A DNA stretch of 37,476 nucleotides, taken from the NCBI GenBank assembly GCA_944389865.1, contig CALXNX010000022.1:1-37476 (forward strand). Direction: 5' to 3'. Below the pieces are notes generated by a model, which saw only the letters and a list, made by a program, of their open reading frames with translations, was not told where the DNA came from and made no database searches. Shown one piece after another: positions 7,780-14,649 of the stretch (position 1 is the stretch's first letter; each line of letters opens with the position of its first letter). A program made the position numbers and the translations under genes. The stretch is from an uncultured Succinivibrionaceae bacterium (GTDB taxonomy: Bacteria > Pseudomonadota > Gammaproteobacteria > Enterobacterales > Succinivibrionaceae).

Positions 7780-8933
7780 TGCGGCTGCCTCGTCCGCTGC
7801 GCGCCCAAATTCGCGCCGCCAGACTGGGCTACCTCTTTCCGGCGGCGGTAATAGCCCTGTGGGCCGCACTTATTCCCTATCTGCGCGAGGCCTTAAACCT
7901 GTCTGCGCCGCAAGTCGCGCAGCTGGTCTTTGCCTTCGGCGCCGGCTCCATTGCCGGCATGGCCGCCGCCGGGCCCTTGACTAAATACACAGGCTCACGC
8001 TTTACCTGCAGCGCTGCGGCAGCCGGATCGGTCATCTGCATCTTTATGCTGGCGCTGTTCCCGCCCTTTGTCATGGCGCTTGCCTGCGCCGCCGCCTTTG
8101 CACTGTGCGCGGGGCTTTTGGAGGTGGCGGTCAATATCTACGGCGTAGGGCTGGAGCGCGAGTACAAACTGCGACTTATTACCCCGCTGCATGCTTATTA
8201 TTCGGCCGGCGAAGTGCTCGGAGCCTTGTGCTGCCTGATCTTTTTGACCTGCGGCGTACCGCCCTTATGGACGGTGTGCTGCTTTACCGCGCTCCTTACT
8301 CTCTGCGCCTGCTGTTTCTTTCCGGCCATTGTCAATTTTGACTTCAAAGGGCGCGGCGAGCGCGCTTTTATGCTTCCGGATCGCGTCACCGTCTGTCTGT
8401 GTCTTATCGTGCTCTTTACCTATATGACAGGCGGCGCCATGGTCGACTGGTCCGGCATTTTCCTGCATGACTACGGCTCTTTGACCTTAAAGCAGGCAGT
8501 TTTAGGCTATGCCTTAGTCAGCCTTTCGATGCTGTGCTGCCGCATTTACGGCAATCGCTTGACTAAAGCCCTCGGGGCCCTGCCCTTAGTCTTAGGCGGC
8601 GCCGCTTTAATGATCCTGGGCCTTGCCATGCTGTGGCTGCGTCTGCCGCTGCCGGGACTTCTCCTGGGCTTTATCTTCATCGGCTGCGGCATGGCCAATA
8701 TCACGCCGCTCTCCTACGCTGCGGCCGCCCGCCGCACGGAACTGCCGCTGCTGCCGACCGTAAGCCTGATGTCTGCAGCAGGCTACGGCGGCATTCTGGC
8801 AGGTCCTGCTCTGCTGGGGGCTGCCGCTTCCTTAGTCGGTCTGCCCATGGTGTTTCTGATCCTGGCGCTCCTGTGCCTGGTGAGCCTTGTCTGCATGATC
8901 CGCCTCGCCGCGCTCTACCGCTCCTGCACGTGA
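7779..8933 (+). CDS. MFS transporter
   Basis: 384 residues with about twelve hydrophobic segments. The loop GPLTKYTGSRFT at about residues 66-77 matches the MFS motif A position (G-x-x-x-D/K-x-x-G-x-R), and a charged central loop (FDFKGRGERAFMLPDR) separates the two halves. The overall look is that of the YbjJ/FucP-like branch of small-molecule permeases. The ATG shares one base with the stop of the kinase fusion, implying translational coupling and a joint role. The substrate is unknown. No clean terminator follows. Confidence 0.82.
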   Translation: MRLPRPLRAQIRAARLGYLFPAAVIALWAALIPYLREALNLSAPQVAQLVFAFGAGSIAGMAAAGPLTKYTGSRFTCSAAAAGSVICIFMLALFPPFVMALACAAAFALCAGLLEVAVNIYGVGLEREYKLRLITPLHAYYSAGEVLGALCCLIFLTCGVPPLWTVCCFTALLTLCACCFFPAIVNFDFKGRGERAFMLPDRVTVCLCLIVLFTYMTGGAMVDWSGIFLHDYGSLTLKQAVLGYALVSLSMLCCRIYGNRLTKALGALPLVLGGAALMILGLAMLWLRLPLPGLLLGFIFIGCGMANITPLSYAAAARRTELPLLPTVSLMSAAGYGGILAGPALLGAAASLVGLPMVFLILALLCLVSLVCMIRLAALYRSCT

Positions 8934-9226
8934 GCGCTCTCACAAATCAGGCATTTTCTTCTGTGCCTTTTCCTGAGAGCAAAGCTTTTGAAAGTCATGG
9001 CTTTTCTGTGTGCCTTGCGTGCACTTTAGGCCAAAGGCACGGACTTGGGGGAGTTTTTTGCCTCTTTCAGCCTAAATTTTGCCCTGCCTTAAGCTTCGGA
9101 CTTTTGCTTTAATGAAGGCCCTGACGCGCTGCAGATGCCGTTTACGCAGGCTGGATCATAACTGCGCCGCGCGATTGGGGAACTACAGCAAAAAATAAGC
9201 TGCCGAGAGCAGCACTGGAGAGAAAA
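8934..9226. other. Intergenic region with two weak hairpins
   Basis: No convincing gene lies in these 293 bases. A bulged hairpin (GTGC and CTTT at 9019-9027 with AAAG and GCAC at 9033-9040) is followed only after 12 bases by six T residues (9053-9058), making it a weak terminator candidate for the MFS gene. Just before the next gene, GCTGC (9199-9203) pairs with GCAGC (9209-9213). This hairpin ends three bases before the Shine-Dalgarno GGAGAG and could influence translation of the gene at 9227. Confidence 0.35.
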
Positions 9227-9877
9227 ATGCCGCAAAAAACCAGTTTAGCCAATCAATTAGTCGAAGGTCTGGATCATAACCGCTCTGCCCTGTTCGGACA
9301 GTACGCGCTGCAGATCTGCTCGGAGCTGTCCGCTCAAATCATTCCCTTAGCCGAAGAGGCTAAGGTCAGCAAAGTGTATTCGGGCTACACCTCCAAGGCT
9401 ATAGAGTTTGACGAGGAGCAGCCGGACGGCACCACCCGCAGGGCCTGGTTTACCATCGATATTTTCGGCGCGCTGCGCGATTTAAGCCCTGAGGAAATGG
9501 AAAAAGCCAAATGCAGCGGCTGCGATCAGGATCCCGGCGACGCTTTAAGGCAGCTGCTGATCGACAGCTGCGCCATGCTGGCGCTGGCCCACGATGCAGG
9601 ACTGGATGCGCTGCTCTTTGAGCAGCAGCACTGCCGCTCCTTTGTCGATGACATTATGTTAAATCAGGAACAGGGCACGGTGGGCATGGTGCTCTTCTGC
9701 ATGAGCGTGCTGCATGCCTGCGCCAGAGAGGAAGACGCTCTGATCGAGGAAACCCGGGTGCGCGCCTCCCTGCGCAATGCCCTGCAGGAACATGCCGACA
9801 AGGAGGCGCAGCGGCGCACGGCGGTCAAGCGCGCCGCCAATGACGGAGTGATCATTAGCGCACAGACGGCGGTTTAG
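9227..9877 (+). CDS. Hypothetical soluble protein
   Basis: 216 residues, unrecognised. The product is acidic and mainly helical by eye, with no signal peptide or membrane segment. A short beta-like stretch RRAWFTIDIFGAL (about 73-85) is followed by KCSGCDQDPGD with two cysteines, then a long helical part (DSCAMLALAHDAGLDALLFE, GMVLFCMSVLHACARE) and a basic tail (KEAQRRTAVKRAAND). GGAGAG lies before the ATG. It stands alone: the upstream transporter ends 293 bases away and the downstream SDR is convergent. A real gene is supported by codon use and the ribosome binding site. I assign no function. Confidence 0.7.
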   Translation: MPQKTSLANQLVEGLDHNRSALFGQYALQICSELSAQIIPLAEEAKVSKVYSGYTSKAIEFDEEQPDGTTRRAWFTIDIFGALRDLSPEEMEKAKCSGCDQDPGDALRQLLIDSCAMLALAHDAGLDALLFEQQHCRSFVDDIMLNQEQGTVGMVLFCMSVLHACAREEDALIEETRVRASLRNALQEHADKEAQRRTAVKRAANDGVIISAQTAV

Positions 9878-9908
9878 GAGCCTGCCGACAGCCGCCTGCA
9901 AACCGAAC

Positions 9909-10682
9909 CTAAAACTTAAGCCGGCCATAAAGCCGATGGGGAATTAAGCGCCAGAAAAAGGCCAGAAGTCCCCAAAACCTGGGCGCATAAACCACTGGAG
10001 AGCCAAAGCGCAGCGCACGCTCCAAAGCCCGCTCCACGGCCTGCGGCTGAGCGATCAGGAGCGCCGGCAGTCTGCGGCCGTCAAGCATCGAGGTAGCAAT
10101 GAGCCCCGGACGCAGCTCAATTACCGCAGCGCAGTCCTGATACTGCTGACGCATACCGTCAAGATATGTGCTTAAAGCTGCTTTCGAGGCGCCGTAGAGA
10201 TAATTGGTGCAGCGGCCGCGCACTGCCGCCACCGAGCTTACCGCGATAATAAGTCCCCGTTTATGCCGGCCCTGCAGCTGACCTTGGCGGTGTTTGAGTT
10301 TAAGAATTTCTGCAGTGCGGTTTAAAAAGGGGATCTGCGCAGTAAAGTTGATTGCCGTCAGGTCAAAAGCCTGCGCAGTACTGAGCTGATCACAAGTCTC
10401 GGCGTAGACGCCGACGGCGGTAAAGAGACCGCAAAGATCGGGAACGGAGTTAAGCAGCGCCTGCGCCTGCCCATCCGCGCTTTCTGCGCTCAGGCTCAGG
10501 GCGCGGCAGATGATCCGCTCGGGCGCCCAGCCGCCCTCAGCGCAGAGATGCGCCTTTACCTGCTGCGCTTTGTCTAAAGTCCGCGCGCACAGCAGCAGAT
10601 CGTACCCGCGCCTTAAAAACATGGGCAGACAGGCCTGCGCGATGGGGGAATTGGCCCCCAGCACCACCATGGTCTCAGGCAA
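9909..10682 (-). CDS. Short-chain dehydrogenase/reductase (SDR)
   Basis: 257 residues of the SDR fold. The dinucleotide loop is VVLGANSPIAQA instead of the classical GASSGIG, an arginine after beta-2 (LLLCARTLDKA) points to NADP(H), the catalytic Ser is in AVSSVAA and the Tyr/Lys pair in YGASKAALSTYLDG. The C-terminus is an aromatic, basic stretch (FWGLLAFFWRLIPHRLYGRL) that may touch the membrane, as in SDRs acting on lipid-linked substrates such as DprE2-type enzymes. A TTG start at 10682 is chosen because AAGGG lies 8 bases upstream. An ATG at 10670 is the alternative. It overlaps rnd by 8 bases and is the last gene of the gyrA-serC-fadD-rnd block. The substrate is unknown. Confidence 0.82.
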   Translation of the reverse strand: MPETMVVLGANSPIAQACLPMFLRRGYDLLLCARTLDKAQQVKAHLCAEGGWAPERIICRALSLSAESADGQAQALLNSVPDLCGLFTAVGVYAETCDQLSTAQAFDLTAINFTAQIPFLNRTAEILKLKHRQGQLQGRHKRGLIIAVSSVAAVRGRCTNYLYGASKAALSTYLDGMRQQYQDCAAVIELRPGLIATSMLDGRRLPALLIAQPQAVERALERALRFGSPVVYAPRFWGLLAFFWRLIPHRLYGRLKF

Positions 10683-11820
10683 GATGGATCCCTTTAAGTT
10701 CAGGCGGGGGCAGCGGACCTAAGAGCTCGCGCCGCCACGAGCGCTCCAGCCAGCCCTCACGCCCCTCATAATGGGAGAGATAGAAATCGCAGATCATGCG
10801 CTTGCCGCCCAAAAGCTGAGGCATGATCCCGGCCGCCTCCGCCTTTTTCTCGATCTGCCGGCGCAGCCTGCGGTAAGCATCCTGCAGCGAGCGCACATGC
10901 GCAAAGGTATCCATAGGAAGCGGCAGGTCAAGCTTAGGCGGCATGGTCTTGATCTGGTCAAGCCAGGATAAGACCGTGCCGCCATACTCGCGCACCCCCG
11001 CCCATTTCATCCCGCAGCCGGCCAGGCCTTCGGGAGTTTGGGGCAGACGGCGGGCGATCTCGCATAAAGACTTTGTCGTGATGACGCGATTGAGCGCTTC
11101 ATCCTTTTCCATGGCCAAACGCAGACGGCGCGCGCATAACTGCTGCAGGACAAAGCGCTGCTGAGGATTGAGCAGGCCTGCTCCTGCAACAGCGCGGTAA
11201 GCCGTCTCCGGTTCAGGCGGCGCGGTTATGCGGGCGCAGCTTTCGGCCATCTCCAGCTCAAACCAGTGCAGAGGTAAAGGCGCGGCAGGAGAAGTCAGCG
11301 CTTGATATAAAACCGGCAGATAAGCCACGTCCAAGGCTGCATAATTGAGCTGCTCGGGGGTTAAGGGACGCTGCAGCCAGTCTGACAAGGTCTGCTCCTT
11401 GTTAAGCTCAATACCGCATAAATCCTTAACCAGGGTATAAAGACCGCGGCCGTAGCTGTGCCCGGCAAAGGACGCCAGGATCTGCAGATCGACATAATGG
11501 GCGGGGATCAGATCCTGCCCGGTCAGGAAAATGCACTGCTGATTTAAGATCTGCAGATCTTCAGTGCCGGCAAAAACTAAAAAGGCCGCTTTCGTGGACA
11601 GCAGGGACGGCAGCACTAAGCTGAGATCGCAGGCGAGTGGATCGATTAAGTAAATGGCGCCGTTAAAATGCAGCTGCAGCAGGGCCAGCTTCGGATAGTA
11701 TTCGCGCACGCGGATAAATTCGGTATCAACGGCCACCGCATCGGCCGCCGTAAGCGCAGTCAGCTCAGCCGCCAGCTTGCGGGCTGCTGCATTATCAGCA
11801 ATATAATGGGCAGGATGCAT
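10675..11820 (-). CDS. rnd: Ribonuclease D
   Basis: 381 residues, close to the E. coli length (375). DEDDy exonuclease motifs are visible: AVDTEFIRVREYYPKLALLQ at the N-terminus, FAGTEDLQIL in the middle and LNYAALDVAYL with the catalytic Tyr and Asp. The C-terminal half holds the HRDC-type helical repeats. RNase D trims the 3' ends of tRNA and other structured RNAs. The gene begins 29 bases after fadD, the same neighbour as in E. coli, and overlaps the SDR gene. No strong Shine-Dalgarno precedes the ATG, so coupling to fadD is likely. Confidence 0.93.
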   Translation of the reverse strand: MHPAHYIADNAAARKLAAELTALTAADAVAVDTEFIRVREYYPKLALLQLHFNGAIYLIDPLACDLSLVLPSLLSTKAAFLVFAGTEDLQILNQQCIFLTGQDLIPAHYVDLQILASFAGHSYGRGLYTLVKDLCGIELNKEQTLSDWLQRPLTPEQLNYAALDVAYLPVLYQALTSPAAPLPLHWFELEMAESCARITAPPEPETAYRAVAGAGLLNPQQRFVLQQLCARRLRLAMEKDEALNRVITTKSLCEIARRLPQTPEGLAGCGMKWAGVREYGGTVLSWLDQIKTMPPKLDLPLPMDTFAHVRSLQDAYRRLRRQIEKKAEAAGIMPQLLGGKRMICDFYLSHYEGREGWLERSWRRELLGPLPPPELKGIHLA

Positions 11821-11849
11821 GAATAGATCTTTGTTATACAGTAAGTTTT

Positions 11850-13547
11850 TTATTCATCATTGCGGTGCTGCTTATTGGGCTCGCGCAGATAGCGGCGCAG
11901 CACCTTGCCGATGGCAGATTTTGGCAGAGCATCGACAAATTCGATATAGCGCGGGATCTTATACGGGGTTAAGAAGCCGCGGCAGTAGGTGCGCAGCTCT
12001 TCCTCAGTTAAAGTCGGATCGCGCTTGACGGCGATAAGCTTGATGGCCTCGCCGGTCTTCTCGGAAGGCACGCCCACCACCGCGCATTCGCTGACGCGAT
12101 CAAAGCGGCTCACCACATCCTCAATCTCTGACGGAAAGACGTTAAAGCCTGACACCAGGATCATGTCCTTTAAGCGATCGATGATCTTTAAATAGCCGTC
12201 CGGCAGCCATACCGCGATATCGCCGGTGCGCACCCAGCCGTCATGCATGACTTTGGCGGTTTCCTCGGGGCGATTGTAATAGCCCTGCATCACCTGCGGA
12301 CCTTTAAACTCCAGCTCGCCCGGGGTATACAGCTCCCAGGTCTCCTTCCCCTCGGTCGTCACAATGCGCGCGTAAGTGGAAGGCACCGGGATGCCGATGG
12401 AGCCGGTAAAGGTCTTGGCCGTGGGCGGATTGACGCAGCACAAAGGCGAGCACTCCGTAAGGCCGTAGCCCTCTAAGATATGCAGTCCGGTTTGGGCAAA
12501 GAAGCGCTGCTCAACTCCCGACTGCACCGCCGCGCCGCCGCCGATGACCAGGCGCAGGCGCTCAAACTTAATGTCCTTGAAGATCTGCCTGTTCAACAGG
12601 CCGTTGAACAGAGTATTGACGCCGGTTATCACCGAAATATCGCGATGACGCCTTAAGTCGGCGGCAAAGGATTTGAAATTGCGCGGATCGGTGATCAGCA
12701 CATTGGCAGCGCCGATGGCAAAGAACAGCATTAAATTGATGGTGTGCGCAAAGATATGGTAGAGCGGCAGCGCCGTCAGCACCTTTTCCTCACCGCGGGT
12801 GATGATGTTGCCGTACATTCCCAGCGCCTGCGAGATGTTGGCCAGGATGTTGCCGTGGCTTAACATCGCGCCCTTAGCCTGTCCGGTGGTGCCGCCGGTG
12901 TACTGCAGATAGGCGATATCGTCAGGACGCAGCACCACCTGAACATAGCGCTCGCGCGAGCCCAGATGCAGCGCATGGCGGAAGGAAACCGCCCCGGGAA
13001 GAAAATACCTGGGCACCATCTTTTGAATAAAGCGCACGAAGAAATTTACCGCGTGTCCGCGCAGAAGGCCGAAGCCGTCGCCGACATTGGTGATGATGAT
13101 GTGCTTTATGCTGGTGGAGGAGATAATCTTCTGCAGGTTGAAGGCGAAATTGGCGATCACCACAATGGCGGTGACGCCGCTGTCCTGCAGCTGCAGCTGC
13201 AGTTCGCGCGGGGTATAGAGCGGATTGATATTGACCACGGTGACGCCGGCTTTAATGGCGCCGAACACCGTCACCGGATACTGCAGCAGATTGGGCATCA
13301 TCACGGCGAGCTTATCGCCCTTCTTCATGCCCCAGTGATGCTGCAGAAAGGAGGCGAACTGCTCCGCCTCCTGCTGCACCTGATGGAAGGACAGCGAGCC
13401 GAACATATTGATGAAGGCGGTCTGGTCGTTATAGCGCTCCGCACAGTAATCCAGCAGATCAGCTAAACTCGCAAAGGGCGCCGGATCAATGGTATCCGGC
13501 ACGCCTGCCGGATAGGAGCGCAGCCAGGGCCGCGGCGTCGCTGTCAT
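11850..13547 (-). CDS. fadD: Long-chain fatty acid-CoA ligase
   Basis: 565 residues, similar to E. coli FadD throughout. The AMP-binding P-loop is YTGGTTGQAKGAM, the adenine motif is LEGYGLTECSPL, and the hinge with the catalytic loop is GDIAVWLPDG followed by DRLKDMILVSGFNVFPSEIE. The C-terminal catalytic lysine lies in LPKSAIGKVLRR. It activates long-chain fatty acids to acyl-CoA at the inner face of the membrane. The ATG at 13547 is preferred over 13577 because GCGAGGT lies 4 bases before it and the protein then begins TATPRPWLRSYPAGVP, matching the E. coli start region. It begins 10 bases after serC. A full beta-oxidation pathway is not visible here, so the enzyme may serve membrane lipid recycling. 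Confidence 0.94.
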   Translation of the reverse strand: MTATPRPWLRSYPAGVPDTIDPAPFASLADLLDYCAERYNDQTAFINMFGSLSFHQVQQEAEQFASFLQHHWGMKKGDKLAVMMPNLLQYPVTVFGAIKAGVTVVNINPLYTPRELQLQLQDSGVTAIVVIANFAFNLQKIISSTSIKHIIITNVGDGFGLLRGHAVNFFVRFIQKMVPRYFLPGAVSFRHALHLGSRERYVQVVLRPDDIAYLQYTGGTTGQAKGAMLSHGNILANISQALGMYGNIITRGEEKVLTALPLYHIFAHTINLMLFFAIGAANVLITDPRNFKSFAADLRRHRDISVITGVNTLFNGLLNRQIFKDIKFERLRLVIGGGAAVQSGVEQRFFAQTGLHILEGYGLTECSPLCCVNPPTAKTFTGSIGIPVPSTYARIVTTEGKETWELYTPGELEFKGPQVMQGYYNRPEETAKVMHDGWVRTGDIAVWLPDGYLKIIDRLKDMILVSGFNVFPSEIEDVVSRFDRVSECAVVGVPSEKTGEAIKLIAVKRDPTLTEEELRTYCRGFLTPYKIPRYIEFVDALPKSAIGKVLRRYLREPNKQHRNDE

Positions 13548-13557
13548 AAGTACCTCG

Positions 13558-14646
13558 CTAACTGTGCGCCTTGGCAAAGCGCGTTAAAAAGTCCTTGAGG
13601 ACCTCTACGCCTTCAAGCGGCATGGCATTGTAAATGCTCGCGCGCATGCCGCCTAAAACCTTGTGCCCCTTAAGACCGATTAAGCGCTCCGCGGCCGCCT
13701 GCTTTAAGAATTCAGCATTCAGGCTCTCGTCCTTTAAGGTAAAGACGCAGTTGACGCGCGAGCGGCACTCCGGCGCAATGGGCAGCTGATAGAAAGGCTC
13801 CTGCTCCATATAGCCGTAAAGCAGTCTGCTCTTGGCAATGTTGCGCTGCTCTAAAGCGCTGACTCCGCCTATCCGCTTGATCCACTTAAAGGCCAGTCCA
13901 GCCATATACCAGGCAAAGGTATTGGGCGTGTTGTACATAGAATCATAGGAGCTCAATACTGACCAATCAAGCACCGACGGGCAGTATTTGCGCGCTTTGC
14001 CGACAAGATCACGTCTGACTATGGTGACGGTAAGACCTGCCGGCGCCACATTCTTCTGCGCCCCGAAGATAATGGCCCCGAAGCGGCGCACATCGATGGG
14101 GCTCGTAAGAATGTCTGAGGACATATCGGCAATTAAAGGCACCTCACCGGTATCTGGCAGCTCAAACATCTCAATGCCGTTGACGGTCTCGTTCAGGCAC
14201 ACATAAGCGTAGGACGAGCCCGGCGTTACCTGCATGCTGGAGTAGTCAATATAGATCTGCCCCTGCTCATTCTTTGCCGTGCATTCGTGCAGTATGGCCT
14301 TGCCGTAGCGCTCAGCGCACTCTTTATAAGCGCAACGCGACCAGTGGCCGGTGACAAAGTAATCGGCATGTCCGTCCTCAGGCAGGAGATTCAGCGGTAC
14401 GGCCGCAAACTGTCCGCGCCCGCCGCCCTGCTCAAACAGCACGGCGTAATCCTCAGGAATGTTCATGATCTCGCGCAAAAGGGCCTCAGCCTCCTGCGCT
14501 ACCGCCATGTACTCCGCGCTGCGATGGGACATCTCGACAATGCCGATGCCCAGGTTATTGAAGTCGCAGAACTCCTTCTGCGCCTGCGCCATCACCTCAG
14601 GGGGCAGCATGCTGGGGCCCGCCCCGTAATTCCAAGCTTTAGTCAT
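13558..14646 (-). CDS. serC: Phosphoserine aminotransferase
   Basis: 362 residues, the normal SerC length. It starts with AWNYGAGPSMLP, has GIVEMSHRS, the PLP-lysine motif IFGAQKNVAPAGLT, and ends with GGMRASIYNAMPLEGVEVL, all characteristic of SerC. It converts 3-phosphohydroxypyruvate to phosphoserine with glutamate (serine biosynthesis) and acts in pyridoxal phosphate synthesis. GAGGAA lies 5 bases before the ATG. The gene follows gyrA by 3 bases, an order known from other gammaproteobacteria. Confidence 0.95.
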   Translation of the reverse strand: MTKAWNYGAGPSMLPPEVMAQAQKEFCDFNNLGIGIVEMSHRSAEYMAVAQEAEALLREIMNIPEDYAVLFEQGGGRGQFAAVPLNLLPEDGHADYFVTGHWSRCAYKECAERYGKAILHECTAKNEQGQIYIDYSSMQVTPGSSYAYVCLNETVNGIEMFELPDTGEVPLIADMSSDILTSPIDVRRFGAIIFGAQKNVAPAGLTVTIVRRDLVGKARKYCPSVLDWSVLSSYDSMYNTPNTFAWYMAGLAFKWIKRIGGVSALEQRNIAKSRLLYGYMEQEPFYQLPIAPECRSRVNCVFTLKDESLNAEFLKQAAAERLIGLKGHKVLGGMRASIYNAMPLEGVEVLKDFLTRFAKAHS

Positions 14647-14649
14647 TTT

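Noticed and set aside
8633..9112. 159-codon plus-strand frame overlapping the end of the MFS gene
   Set aside because: An out-of-frame reading of the GC-rich transporter gene, with Arg/Pro/His-rich text and no start signal.
9860..9910. Possible bidirectional terminator CGGTTT / AAACCG between convergent genes
   Set aside because: The loop is over 20 bases, the stem is 6 pairs and there is no T tract on either strand.
12966..13466. 166-codon plus-strand frame opposite fadD
   Set aside because: Antisense to a well conserved gene; the long frame follows from GC-rich codon structure.
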